Assembly (NCBI GenBank): GCA_902569285.1
Contig: CACFTS010000008.1
Coordinates: forward strand, 1 to 35,094
Direction: 5' to 3'
Source: an uncultured Pelagibacteraceae bacterium
GTDB lineage: Bacteria; Pseudomonadota; Alphaproteobacteria; Pelagibacterales; Pelagibacteraceae
Length of the DNA stretch: 35,094 nucleotides
Part shown: in pieces, positions 8,140-16,663 of the stretch
Layout: each line of letters begins with the position of its first letter
Position numbering within the stretch: position 1 is the stretch's first letter
The notes under the pieces: model-generated
Database searches by the model: none
Told to the model about the DNA's origin: nothing
Seen by the model: only the letters and a program-made list of their open reading frames with translations
Program-made: the position numbers and the translations under genes

Positions 8140-9476
8140 TGTTTAAAAAAATATTAATTGCAAACCGTGGGGAAATTGCAGTTAGAATAATTCGAGCATG
8201 TAAAGAATGGGGAATTTCAACAGTAGCTGTTCATTCTGACGTCGATCGAGACAGCATGCATGTTAGATTGGCTGATGAAAGTGTTTGTATTGGATCACAT
8301 CAACCAGTAAATAGTTATTTAAATATACCTGCTCTTTTATCTGCTGTTAATTTAACTGAAGCAGAAGCGGTTCATCCTGGTTATGGTTTTTTGTCAGAAA
8401 ATGCCAATTTTGCAAAAGCATTAGAAAAAAATAATATAAAATTTATTGGTGCTTCCTCCAAACATATTGAAATGATGGGAGATAAAATTCAAGCAAAAAA
8501 AATTGCTAAAGAAAATGATTTACCTGTAATTGAAGGTTCTGAGGGTGCTGTGAAAGATATATCTAAAGCAAAAGAACTTTGTAAAAAAATAGGATTTCCT
8601 ATTTTAATTAAAGCCTCTGGTGGTGGTGGTGGAAAAGGTATGAAAATTGTTCACAAAGAAGAAGAGTTTGAAAATCTTTTTGCAACTGCAAAAACTGAAG
8701 CTCAAAAATACTTCGGTAATGATGAAGTTTATATAGAAAAATTTTTTGAAAATCCAAGACATATTGAAGTTCAAATTTTATCTGGAAAAAATAGGACTGT
8801 TCACTTACATGAAAGAGATTGCTCGGTCCAAAGAAGACATCAAAAATTAATTGAGGAAACTCCAAGTCCAGTATTGAATGATGAAATTAGAAAAGATCTA
8901 TTCGAAAAAACTGTTAAGATGGTTAGTAAAATTGGTTATGAAGGTGCTGGAACCGTCGAATTCATTTATGAAGATAATAAATTTTATTTTTTAGAAATGA
9001 ATACAAGAGTTCAAGTTGAACATCCGGTTTCAGAAATGGTTACTGGTATTGATATCATTAAAGAGCAGATACATATAGCTTTTACTGGTGAAACAGCATT
9101 AAAACAATCTGATATTAATCCCAGAGGTCATGCAATAGAATGTAGGATAAATGCTGAAGATCCAAGCAAAAACTTTCAACCATCACCAGGAACTATTGGA
9201 ATGTGTCATCAACCTTCTGGATTTAGAACTAGAGTTGATGGTGCAATATTTCAAGGTTATAAAGTAACTCCATTTTATGATAGTATGATTTGTAAACTTA
9301 TTTGCCATGGAAGAAACAGAGTCGAGGCAATCCAGAGAATGAATAGATCTCTAGATGAGTTTGTAATTGAAGGGATTACAACAACTATACCTTTACATAA
9401 AAAACTTTTAAATCATAAGAAATTTATTAATTCAGATTTTAATGTAAGCTGGCTTGATAATGACAAGATAATTTAA
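8139..9476 (+). CDS. accC: Biotin carboxylase subunit of acetyl-CoA carboxylase
   Basis: AccC carboxylates the biotin on AccB, using ATP and bicarbonate. It has 445 residues, the normal length, with ATP-grasp architecture: N-terminal KILIANRGEIAVRIIRAC, the glycine-rich KASGGGGGKGMKIV ATP lid, HLHERDCSVQRRHQKLIEE, and the metal/bicarbonate motif EMNTRVQVEHPV. The C-terminal domain is complete. The carboxyltransferase genes accA and accD are not in this window. Its 3' end overlaps the convergent DUF2155 gene by 4 bp. Confidence 0.97.
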   Translation: MFKKILIANRGEIAVRIIRACKEWGISTVAVHSDVDRDSMHVRLADESVCIGSHQPVNSYLNIPALLSAVNLTEAEAVHPGYGFLSENANFAKALEKNNIKFIGASSKHIEMMGDKIQAKKIAKENDLPVIEGSEGAVKDISKAKELCKKIGFPILIKASGGGGGKGMKIVHKEEEFENLFATAKTEAQKYFGNDEVYIEKFFENPRHIEVQILSGKNRTVHLHERDCSVQRRHQKLIEETPSPVLNDEIRKDLFEKTVKMVSKIGYEGAGTVEFIYEDNKFYFLEMNTRVQVEHPVSEMVTGIDIIKEQIHIAFTGETALKQSDINPRGHAIECRINAEDPSKNFQPSPGTIGMCHQPSGFRTRVDGAIFQGYKVTPFYDSMICKLICHGRNRVEAIQRMNRSLDEFVIEGITTTIPLHKKLLNHKKFINSDFNVSWLDNDKII

Positions 9477-9874
9477 TAACATCTAACCAACCATATATCA
9501 TAAACAGGATGGTCAAATGGAGCTATTGAGGGGCTAGATGAAAACATCCATCCATTAAAAACAAACACATCATCTTTATCTTTATTTGTTAAGTCGCTAA
9601 CTTGAATATAAGCAGTAATTTCAGGATTGTCGTCAAACTCTGAATTTTTACATTTCATACTTTTAATCAAAAGATCTTTATATATTGCATCTTCTCCATT
9701 TTTAAGTTTAATTAATGTGTTTTTTGAAGAAATTTTATCTAAAATTTTAATATCTGTAAAACCTCCTTCTAAATTATCGCTAGAATATGTATCAAAAGAA
9801 ATAATTAAAAATAAAATTAAGATAAATAAGTTTGATCTAATTTTTCCAAGTCTTATATTTTTTTTCAGATTCAT
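9473..9874 (-). CDS. DUF2155 family exported protein
   Basis: A small exported protein of 133 residues. A hydrophobic segment (about residues 15-30, LFILILFLIISFDTYS) resembles a signal peptide. The mature part carries the DUF2155 signature ITAYIQVSD...FNGWMFSSSPS...HPVYDIWLVRC. The family is widespread in alphaproteobacteria and its function is unknown. It overlaps the upstream NDUFA12 gene by 38 bp in another frame. The ATG at 9874 is the only one giving a complete signal peptide, although a non-ATG start further in is possible. Pairing with the NDUFA12 homologue is common in this class and may reflect a link to complex I or simply conserved order. Confidence 0.82.
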   Translation of the reverse strand: MNLKKNIRLGKIRSNLFILILFLIISFDTYSSDNLEGGFTDIKILDKISSKNTLIKLKNGEDAIYKDLLIKSMKCKNSEFDDNPEITAYIQVSDLTNKDKDDVFVFNGWMFSSSPSIAPFDHPVYDIWLVRCY

Positions 9875-10196
9875 CTTTATTTTTATTTGGATAATACGCA
9901 GATTCAGTTCCTGTTAAATTTGATTGATGAGGTTTTTGCCAATCATATTTTTCTAGATCATGTTTTTTTTCAATTTTATTAGATATAAAATGAATCCAAG
10001 AATACCATTCAACTGGAATTTTTGTGGAGTCAACTTCTTCAGCATAAATAACCCATCTTTTTCCTTTTTTACTTTCGTAGTATTTGTTGCCCAAATGATC
10101 TTTGCCAATAAATTTTCCAAATAAAACTGTTTTAATTCTTGTTCCAAATGTATCCTGATTCCACCAAGTGAAAATTTTTTTTAAAAGTGTCAACAT
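9837..10196 (-). CDS. NDUFA12-family NADH:ubiquinone oxidoreductase accessory subunit
   Basis: The 119-residue protein resembles the 17.2 kDa (NDUFA12/B17.2) accessory subunit of complex I, shared by mitochondria and alphaproteobacteria. Visible family features are the N-terminal amphipathic stretch IKTVLFGKFIGKDHLGNKYY, then GKRWVIYAEEVDSTKIPVEWYSWIHF, and a C-terminal tail with YDWQKPHQSNLTGT. It probably sits on the peripheral arm of complex I facing the cytoplasm. Core nuo genes are not in this window. It is the first gene of a two-gene minus-strand unit with DUF2155, divergent from the NrdJ-like gene. Its presence strongly supports an alphaproteobacterial source. Confidence 0.92.
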   Translation of the reverse strand: MLTLLKKIFTWWNQDTFGTRIKTVLFGKFIGKDHLGNKYYESKKGKRWVIYAEEVDSTKIPVEWYSWIHFISNKIEKKHDLEKYDWQKPHQSNLTGTESAYYPNKNKDESEKKYKTWKN

Positions 10197-10311
10197 AAAA
10201 AATTTTTAATTTTCAATTCAAAATTGTATAATTTAAATTAGACTAAAATTTGTTTTTGTATATAAATTAATTGATTCATTATTCAAATTAAATTTAAAAA
10301 ATTGGGGTCAA
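10197..10311. other. Divergent intergenic region, 115 bp
   Basis: Extremely AT-rich spacer between the NDUFA12 homologue and the NrdJ-like gene. It contains TATAAT at 10227-10232 without a convincing -35 partner, and GGGG shortly before the plus-strand ATG at 10312. I see no hairpin terminator, tRNA or small open frame. Confidence 0.5.
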
Positions 10312-11136
10312 ATGGCAAAATATTTAGTTGAAACATATTATACTTGTTCCTTTAAAGTAAATCATTACTTAGACGATATAAACGAAACAGAACTCAAAAA
10401 TCTTGAAAAAAGAGATGATGGAAAATTTGAAGTATTAGATGTAAAGCTAGATAATAGAAAAACAAAAAGTCTCAACCCAAACAATAAAAAGATTGTTGAA
10501 AATAAAAAAATTGATGTTTTGCCAAATATTAAAGATCCATCAACTAAAAATTTAGAAAATTTTGTTAAATCTAGCAATAATAGTTCAGAAAAATCAGGGA
10601 AGAGATTTAGTATGCCAGATAGAAGAAAAGGCTATATTCAAAAAGCAACTATCGGAGACCATAAAGTTTATTTACATACTGGTGAGTATGAGGATGGTAA
10701 AATTGGTGAAATTTTTATTGACACAAGTAAAGAGGGTGAATTAGTTAAAGCTTTAATGAACAATTTTGCAATTGCTGTTTCACTTGGACTACAATATGGG
10801 GTTCCACTAGATGAGTTTATAAATGCATTTATAGGCACTAAATTTGAACCTTCGGGTAAAGTAAATGGAAATGATAGAATTTTAAGTGCCTCTTCAATTT
10901 TAGATTATATTTTTAGAGAATTAGCAATTTCTTATCAAAATAGAGAAGATCTTGCTCATACACCTGCAATTGGTAATTCTGAAAACTCTAGCTTTGACGA
11001 ACAAAATTCAGATGATCAAAACCAATTATTAAAAATTGTAAAAGATATTACAAGCAAAGGATTTGTAAGAAATAATTATAAAAAAAATTTAGTAGATTTA
11101 TCTGATGTTAAAATAAGTCTTAAAGGAAAAAAATAG
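10312..11136 (+). CDS. Stand-alone protein homologous to the C-terminal (TSCPD-type) part of B12-dependent ribonucleotide reductase
   Basis: Residues about 100-215 closely resemble the conserved C-terminal region of class II ribonucleotide reductase Nrd[81 protein letters not shown] and DLAHTP. The catalytic alpha/beta barrel with its active-site cysteines is absent; full NrdJ proteins exceed 700 residues and this has 274. The only cysteine is C12, so the usual C-terminal redox cysteines are also missing. The first 100 and last 60 residues are charged and low complexity. It can hardly be a reductase by itself. A regulatory, structural or RNR-accessory role is possible but not shown. It is a lone plus-strand gene, converging with aspS (1-bp gap). 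Confidence 0.8.
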   Translation: MAKYLVETYYTCSFKVNHYLDDINETELKNLEKRDDGKFEVLDVKLDNRKTKSLNPNNKKIVENKKIDVLPNIKDPSTKNLENFVKSSNNSSEKSGKRFSMPDRRKGYIQKATIGDHKVYLHTGEYEDGKIGEIFIDTSKEGELVKALMNNFAIAVSLGLQYGVPLDEFINAFIGTKFEPSGKVNGNDRILSASSILDYIFRELAISYQNREDLAHTPAIGNSENSSFDEQNSDDQNQLLKIVKDITSKGFVRNNYKKNLVDLSDVKISLKGKK

Positions 11137-11137
11137 T

Positions 11138-12922
11138 CTATTTTTTTAATTTTAAAGATAAATTTAATTCTTTTAGTTGGTTTTCACTTACATCTGATGG
11201 AGCATTCATCATTAAATCTTGAGCATTTTGATTCATTGGAAACATAGTAACTTCTCTAATATTTTTTTCATTAGCTAAAAGCATTACTATTCTATCAATT
11301 CCAGGCGCTATTCCTCCATGAGGAGGTGCTCCATAACTCAAAGCATTTATCATTCCACTGAACTTTTCATCTACTTGTTTTTTATCATAACCGGCAATAG
11401 AAAATAGTTTGTACATTAATTCAGGAATGTGATTTCGAATTGCTCCAGACGAAAGTTCAACACCGTTACAAACTATGTCATATTGAAAAGCGAGCATATT
11501 TAAAGGTTTTTCAAAATTAAGTTTTTCTACATTACCTTGTGGCATAGAAAAAGGGTTGTGACTAAACTTTATTTTTTTAGTTTGTTCATCTATCTCAAAT
11601 ATTGGATAATCAACTACCCAACAAAAAGCAAAAACATTTTCATCAATCAAATTTAAATCTCTAGCAATCTTATCTCTTGCAACAGATGTGATTTTTTCTA
11701 AATTTTTTTGTTTGTCACAAGCTAAAAAAATACTATCCCCTACTTTAGCTTCTGTTTTTTTCATTATTTCTTCCAAAGATTCTTTAGAAAAGAATTTACC
11801 GACTGGCCCTTTAGCTGAAATTTCCTTATCTTTTTCAATTGTAAAATAAGCTAAACCAGAAGCTCCCTGATCTTTAGCCCATTTATCAATATTATCAAAA
11901 AAACTTCTTGGTTTATCTTTTGTATTTTTTGTAACAATACATCTTACTCTTGATCCTGATTTAACAAGTTTTTTAAATATTTCAAAAGAAACATCCTCTC
12001 TTGAAAAAACTTCAGTGATATCATTTATAATTAATGGATTTCTTAAATCTGGTTTATCACTTCCATACTTTAATAAAGCATCTTTATATGTAATTTTAGG
12101 AAATTTATCTAACATTAGTCTTTTATTTGAAAATTTTTTAAAAGTTTTTACTAACAATTTTTCAACCACTTTAAATACATCCTCCTGTTCAACAAAAGAC
12201 ATTTCTAAATCTAATTGATAAAACTCACCTGGACTTCGATCTGCTCGAGCATCTTCATCTCTAAAACAAGGAGCAATTTGAAAATATCTATCAAAACCAG
12301 AAACCATTATAAGTTGTTTGAATTGTTGAGGAGCTTGAGGTAGAGCATAAAATTTTCCTGGATTTAACCTACTAGGTACAAGAAAATCTCTTGCTCCCTC
12401 AGGACTCGAAGAAGTTAATATAGGTGTTTGAAATTCCAGAAAACCCAAATTATTCATTTCACTTCTAATAAATGAAATCACTTTTGATCTTAAAATTATG
12501 TTTTCATGGATTTTTTTTCTTCTTAAATCTAGGTATCTATATTTTAATCTAATCTCTTCAGCATATTCTTGATCACTAAAAATAGGCATTGGTAATTCTT
12601 TACACGTACCCAAAATAATAAAATTTTCAATTGATACTTCTATTTCACCAGTATCAATATCTTTGTTAATAGTTTCATCTGATCGATTAACAACTTTGCC
12701 CTCTACTTTTATGACTGTCTCTAGTTGAATCTTTTCTAAATCTTTAAAATTTTTATTTTCTTTGTCTATAATACACTGAGTAATGCCATAGTTGTCTCTT
12801 AAATCGATAAACAAAAGATTACCATGATCACGTTTTTTATTAATCCAACCAGAAAGGAAAGCTTTACTTTTAACATCTTTTTTTCTTAACTCATTACAAG
12901 TATGGCTTCTATATTTGTTCAA
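11138..12922 (-). CDS. aspS: Aspartyl-tRNA synthetase (possibly non-discriminating Asp/Asn)
   Basis: A class II synthetase of 594 residues that charges tRNA-Asp. It has an N-terminal anticodon-binding OB fold (GWINKKRDHGNLLFIDLRD), the QAPQ-containing ALPQAPQQFKQLIM, motif 2 FRDEDARADRSPGEF, the bacterial GAD insertion (about residues 290-410) and motif 3 GGIAPGIDRIVML. The start is TTG at 12922, right after the stop of the Hda-like gene and preceded by GGGGGA; no nearby ATG fits the N-terminus YRSHTCNEL. The RRDHG-type His in the OB fold (KKRDHG) matches enzymes that also mischarge tRNA-Asn, which then need the GatCAB amidotransferase. That is an inference from a single residue. Confidence 0.96.
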   Translation of the reverse strand: MNKYRSHTCNELRKKDVKSKAFLSGWINKKRDHGNLLFIDLRDNYGITQCIIDKENKNFKDLEKIQLETVIKVEGKVVNRSDETINKDIDTGEIEVSIENFIILGTCKELPMPIFSDQEYAEEIRLKYRYLDLRRKKIHENIILRSKVISFIRSEMNNLGFLEFQTPILTSSSPEGARDFLVPSRLNPGKFYALPQAPQQFKQLIMVSGFDRYFQIAPCFRDEDARADRSPGEFYQLDLEMSFVEQEDVFKVVEKLLVKTFKKFSNKRLMLDKFPKITYKDALLKYGSDKPDLRNPLIINDITEVFSREDVSFEIFKKLVKSGSRVRCIVTKNTKDKPRSFFDNIDKWAKDQGASGLAYFTIEKDKEISAKGPVGKFFSKESLEEIMKKTEAKVGDSIFLACDKQKNLEKITSVARDKIARDLNLIDENVFAFCWVVDYPIFEIDEQTKKIKFSHNPFSMPQGNVEKLNFEKPLNMLAFQYDIVCNGVELSSGAIRNHIPELMYKLFSIAGYDKKQVDEKFSGMINALSYGAPPHGGIAPGIDRIVMLLANEKNIREVTMFPMNQNAQDLMMNAPSDVSENQLKELNLSLKLKK

Positions 12923-13585
12923 TTATTCCCCCAAAACTTCTTTAATTATTTTAAAATCAATAGATCTTTTTTTTTTCAAACTTACTTCGTCGATCTTATA
13001 TATGAAATCAATTATTTTACCATATGATCTATCAATTCTTTTAATTATGTAATTAATTAACTTTTTATCTATTGATATTTGACGATCAGATAAATTTTTT
13101 AAAATTAAAGCAAATATCAATTCGTCATCAGGTTTTTCTATATTTTGCAAAAGGAAATTTTTTGACCTTGATTTTAAATCTATTAAATCAAAATCTATAT
13201 CAACAATTGGTTGGTTTGAAGTAACTATTAAATACTTGTTATCTTGTTCAATAATATTACATAGAGTAAAAAATAAATTTTCATCAATCTTTTTATTCAA
13301 ATTTTCCAGAACTATATTTTGATGAATTTTTATATCTTGTAAATCATTGTTATTTAATGAATTTGACTCTAATTTTATTCCATTAAATTTTTTTAAAAAA
13401 ATATTTATTAAATGAGTTTTGCCAGAAAAGTTTTCACCATTAATATTTAAAAAATTTTTCTCCCATTTTGGCCATTTGTTTAAAAGTTCAAATATATGCT
13501 TGTTGCTTTTAGAGACATAAAAATCATCATCTTTAAAATTCTTATTATAATCAAATTTGATTATTTCTTGATTTAGATCTCTCAT
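12923..13585 (-). CDS. hda: DnaA-like AAA+ protein, Hda/HdaA type
   Basis: A 220-residue single AAA+ module resembling domain III of DnaA. Proteins of this type stimulate hydrolysis of DnaA-bound ATP with the sliding clamp (RIDA) and so prevent over-initiation. Visible features are the N-terminal DDDFYVSKSNKHIFELLNKWPKW, common in the alphaproteobacterial family, a Walker A NGENFSGKTHLIN, a Walker B-like IHQNIVLENL (divergent) and a sensor-like YLIVTSNQP. The ATG at 13585 overlaps the DUF2066 stop as ATGA and is preferred; a GTG at 13597 would add four residues. It lies between the DUF2066 gene and aspS. It is a divergent member, so the exact role is less sure than the fold. Confidence 0.82.
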   Translation of the reverse strand: MRDLNQEIIKFDYNKNFKDDDFYVSKSNKHIFELLNKWPKWEKNFLNINGENFSGKTHLINIFLKKFNGIKLESNSLNNNDLQDIKIHQNIVLENLNKKIDENLFFTLCNIIEQDNKYLIVTSNQPIVDIDFDLIDLKSRSKNFLLQNIEKPDDELIFALILKNLSDRQISIDKKLINYIIKRIDRSYGKIIDFIYKIDEVSLKKKRSIDFKIIKEVLGE

Positions 13586-14661
13586 TCCAAAATCCACGTC
13601 TTATTTTGAGTATTAAAAATAAAATTTTTATCTCTCATTAATTTCAAAAAATTATCACGTGTACCATTAAAAGTAACTTGATAATAAATAAAATCTTTAT
13701 CAAATTTTAAAATAAAAAAATCATAAATTAAATTTGTTTTATCTAAAGTTTCCTCAAAATTTGATACTTTCAAACTATCAAGGCCTTTAATTTTAATATA
13801 TATAGGCAATTTAATAGAAGTATTTATTTCATTAAAATTCTTCCAATAATCCTCATATACAATTTTTAAATCACTGATTACATTTTTCATTTGGTCTTTA
13901 TTATTAATATCTATATTTAAAAATGACTGATTTTTTAAAACCACCTTATCATTTACAGTAATTCTTGATAAAATTCTTATATTTTTTTCATTTTTAAAGA
14001 TTAATGCAATTATAGAATCATTTAAATTATATTTGTTTGTTATTTCTTTAAAATTATATTGCTCAATAAAATCATATTTTTCCTTAATTAAATTTAAATC
14101 TTCGAGATCTTCAGTAGGTAAAAGATATTCAATGAGATGGAAACTCTCATTATAATTATTCCATTGGTCAAAAAATTTATTATTAGAAAATATTAATAAA
14201 TCCTCTTTATTTTCTTCAATTATTATTGGAATAAATAAAAATTTATTTTTAATAGGAATGGATGGAAAGATATTTTTTTTTTCTAAATAATTAAAAATAT
14301 CTTTTTTATTAAAGGAAACTCCTAAATTTACATAATAAACTTCATTAATAAATTTCTCCTCTTTTATTGAAAAAGAATTAATCATTCCTTTAATTTGATT
14401 TAATTTTATATTATTAATTTTTTCACGATCAGATGAAATTGTAATTAATGAAATCAATTCAAAAAAAGCCTTCGTAAAACCTTCGTCTATCACCTTATTT
14501 TTATCAAAATTCATCTCAAAAGGCTTAGAAATTTCAATATTGTTTATACTAAAAGCTTTTGCTTCAGTTTTATCTGTGGAAAAAAAAAATAAAGTTAAAG
14601 ATAGAAATACAAAAAAAATATATAAGATTTTTGAATATTTTTTTTTAAATCTAATTAACAT
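13582..14661 (-). CDS. DUF2066 family exported or membrane-anchored protein
   Basis: A 359-residue protein of unknown function. Residues about 10-30 (ILYIFFVFLSLTLFFFS) form a signal peptide or anchor, followed by a region rich in Asn, Lys and Ile. Its position directly upstream of the Hda-like gene and divergent from purM (11-bp gap) matches the alphaproteobacterial DUF2066 gene, and the length and layout agree (stretches such as TKAFFELISLIT, INEVYYVNLGVSFNKKD and ITVNDKVVL). The DUF2066 call leans on context plus weak sequence likeness. The protein presumably acts in the periplasm. Confidence 0.65.
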   Translation of the reverse strand: MLIRFKKKYSKILYIFFVFLSLTLFFFSTDKTEAKAFSINNIEISKPFEMNFDKNKVIDEGFTKAFFELISLITISSDREKINNIKLNQIKGMINSFSIKEEKFINEVYYVNLGVSFNKKDIFNYLEKKNIFPSIPIKNKFLFIPIIIEENKEDLLIFSNNKFFDQWNNYNESFHLIEYLLPTEDLEDLNLIKEKYDFIEQYNFKEITNKYNLNDSIIALIFKNEKNIRILSRITVNDKVVLKNQSFLNIDINNKDQMKNVISDLKIVYEDYWKNFNEINTSIKLPIYIKIKGLDSLKVSNFEETLDKTNLIYDFFILKFDKDFIYYQVTFNGTRDNFLKLMRDKNFIFNTQNKTWILE

Positions 14662-14672
14662 ACTTTATAATA

Positions 14673-15701
14673 GTGAATAAAAATCTGTTTACATATAAAA
14701 AAAGTGGTGTTGATATCAATGCTGCAGATAGATTTGTAAGATACATATCTGCTATCTCATCAAAAAAAAGGGGCAAAAAAAAGTTTAATAATATTGGTGG
14801 TTTTGGATCTATTAGCAATATACCTAATAATGTAAAAAATCCTAAAATAGTTGCTAGCACTGATGGTGTGGGTACTAAAATTGAAATTGCAAATTTAATT
14901 AATAAATACGATACAATTGGAATTGATTTAGTTGCAATGAGTGTAAATGATTTAATTGTCCAAGGCGCAAAACCTCTTTTCTTTTTAGACTATATATCTA
15001 TTAACAAAATAGATTTAACTAAGTTAAAATCAATTATCAAAGGTATTTTAAAAGGATGCGATATCTCAAATTGTAATTTAGTTGGCGGTGAAACAGCTGA
15101 AATGCCTGGAACATACGAAAAAGGTAAATTTGATATAGCAGGTTTTGCGGTTGGAGTAGTTGATCAAAAAAAAATTTTAAATAAAAATAAAATAAAAAAT
15201 AATGATTTAATTTTAGCTGTTCCTTCAAGTGGTCTTCATTCAAATGGTTATTCATTAGTAAGAAATATTATTAATAAAAAAAAAATTAATATACGTAAGA
15301 ATAATTTTTTAAAAAAAGAATTAATAAAACCAACTAAAATTTATGTTAAAGAAATATTAAGTCTAATCGATAAAAAACTTCTTAATGGTTGTGCCAATAT
15401 AACTGGTGGAGGGTTATCAGATAATATTAAAAGAATAATTCCTAACAAACTTTGTGCTGAAATTGATTTAAATAAAATTAATACCTTTAAAATTTTTAAA
15501 TGGTTAAAAAGAAATAATATCGATGATAAAGAAATGTTAAAAACATTTAATTGTGGCGTAGGATTTTGTTTAATAGTAAACCCAAAAAATTTAAATAAAA
15601 TAAATAGATACTTTTCTAAAAATTATAGACCCTATGTAATAGGAAAAATATCTAAAAGATTAAATAAAGTAAAATTAAATGGTAGAATTAATTGGTTCTA
15701 A
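14673..15701 (+). CDS. purM: Phosphoribosylformylglycinamidine cyclo-ligase (AIR synthetase)
   Basis: PurM closes the imidazole ring, FGAM + ATP to AIR, in purine synthesis. It has 342 residues (family about 345). Motifs are YKKSGVDINAADRF, GGFGSISNIPNN, ASTDGVGTKIEIA, DLVAMSVNDLIVQGAKPLFF, GCDISNCNLVGGETAEMPG, VPSSGLHSNGYSLVR and ITGGGLSDNIKRI. The start is GTG 14673; no in-frame ATG lies before the conserved N-terminus. It overlaps purN by 23 bp. Confidence 0.96.
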   Translation: MNKNLFTYKKSGVDINAADRFVRYISAISSKKRGKKKFNNIGGFGSISNIPNNVKNPKIVASTDGVGTKIEIANLINKYDTIGIDLVAMSVNDLIVQGAKPLFFLDYISINKIDLTKLKSIIKGILKGCDISNCNLVGGETAEMPGTYEKGKFDIAGFAVGVVDQKKILNKNKIKNNDLILAVPSSGLHSNGYSLVRNIINKKKINIRKNNFLKKELIKPTKIYVKEILSLIDKKLLNGCANITGGGLSDNIKRIIPNKLCAEIDLNKINTFKIFKWLKRNNIDDKEMLKTFNCGVGFCLIVNPKNLNKINRYFSKNYRPYVIGKISKRLNKVKLNGRINWF

Positions 15702-16263
15702 TAAAATAAAGACGGCTGTTTTTATTTCTGGAACAGGTAGTAATTTAAAAAATTTAATTAAATTTTCATTATTAAAAAAATCTCCAATCAAAATAAGTTT
15801 TATAGTATCAAATAATATTAAAGCGAAAGGTCTAAATTTTGCCAAAAAATATAAAATTAAAAAAAAAACTTATAATTTTAAAAATAAAAAACTTTCAGAA
15901 AAATTAATTCTTGGAGATTTAAAAAAAAATGAAATTAATCTAATATGCTTAGCTGGATTTATGAAAATCCTATCTGCAAAATTTATTAAAAAATTTAATG
16001 GCAATATTTTAAATATTCATCCTTCATTATTACCAAAATATAAGGGTTTAAATACACATGAAAGAGTAATAGAAAATAATGAAAGATTCTCTGGATGCAC
16101 AGTTCATTATGTTAATTCTAGCCTAGACTCTGGTAAAATAATTTTGCAAAAAAAAATTTTGATATCAAAAAAAGATACACCTACTACTCTAAAAAAAAAG
16201 ATATTAAAGCAAGAGCACATTTTATACCCAAAAGCTATAAATAAATTACTTGCTAATCTTTAA
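15679..16263 (+). CDS. purN: Phosphoribosylglycinamide formyltransferase, folate-dependent
   Basis: PurN transfers the formyl group of 10-formyl-THF to GAR in purine synthesis. It has 194 residues, starting at the ATG inside the end of purM (15679). Motifs are VFISGTGSNLKNLI (phosphate loop), ICLAGFMKILS, the catalytic NIHPSLLPKYKG with Asn and His, and the Asp in SSLDSGKIILQ. The purM-purN pair is the normal arrangement. Its 3' end overlaps the convergent ndk by 11 bp. Amino acid use is strongly skewed to Lys and Ile, like its neighbours. Confidence 0.95.
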   Translation: MVELIGSNKIKTAVFISGTGSNLKNLIKFSLLKKSPIKISFIVSNNIKAKGLNFAKKYKIKKKTYNFKNKKLSEKLILGDLKKNEINLICLAGFMKILSAKFIKKFNGNILNIHPSLLPKYKGLNTHERVIENNERFSGCTVHYVNSSLDSGKIILQKKILISKKDTPTTLKKKILKQEHILYPKAINKLLANL

Positions 16264-16663
16264 AAAAAAAATCAATTTCAATTTTGGCGTTTTCAACACT
16301 GTCAGACCCATGTACTGAATTTTTATCAATTGAAATTCCATATTTTTTTCTAATAGTACCATCTTTTGCATCTTTAGGGTTGGTAGCTCCCATTAATTCT
16401 CTATTACCAAGTACTGCGTTTTCTTTTCCAAGAACCATCACTACTATTGGACCTGATGAAAGATAAGCACATAAATCATTATAAAATGGCTTTGTTTCAT
16501 GAATTTTATAGAAAACTTCAGCTTCTGATTTTTCTATTTGGATTTTTTTTTCCTTAACTATTTCAAATCCTTTTTCTTTAAACATTTGTTTAATTTCATT
16601 TTCTAAATTTCTTTCTACTGCGTCTGGTTTAATAATTGATAAAGTTTGCTCTATATTACTCAT
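16253..16663 (-). CDS. ndk: Nucleoside diphosphate kinase
   Basis: Ndk equilibrates NTP/NDP pools through a phosphohistidine. The 136 residues fit the family. Motifs are TLSIIKPDAVERN at the N-terminus, ATNPKDAKDGTIRKKYG and the catalytic His118 in NSVHGSDSVENA. It overlaps the upstream pepA by 8 bp, forming a pepA-ndk unit, and the 3' end of the convergent purN by 11 bp. Many alphaproteobacteria have holC between pepA and ndk; there is no room for it here. Confidence 0.96.
   Translation of the reverse strand: MSNIEQTLSIIKPDAVERNLENEIKQMFKEKGFEIVKEKKIQIEKSEAEVFYKIHETKPFYNDLCAYLSSGPIVVMVLGKENAVLGNRELMGATNPKDAKDGTIRKKYGISIDKNSVHGSDSVENAKIEIDFFFKD

Noticed and set aside
13593..13597. GTG 13597 as the start of the Hda-like gene
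   Set aside because: ATG 13585 forms the usual ATGA overlap with the preceding stop and fits the family N-terminus better.
14666..14671. Perfect TATAAT one base before the purM GTG start
   Set aside because: A transcript from it would start inside the coding sequence, and no later in-frame start fits purM. Likely a chance match in AT-rich DNA.
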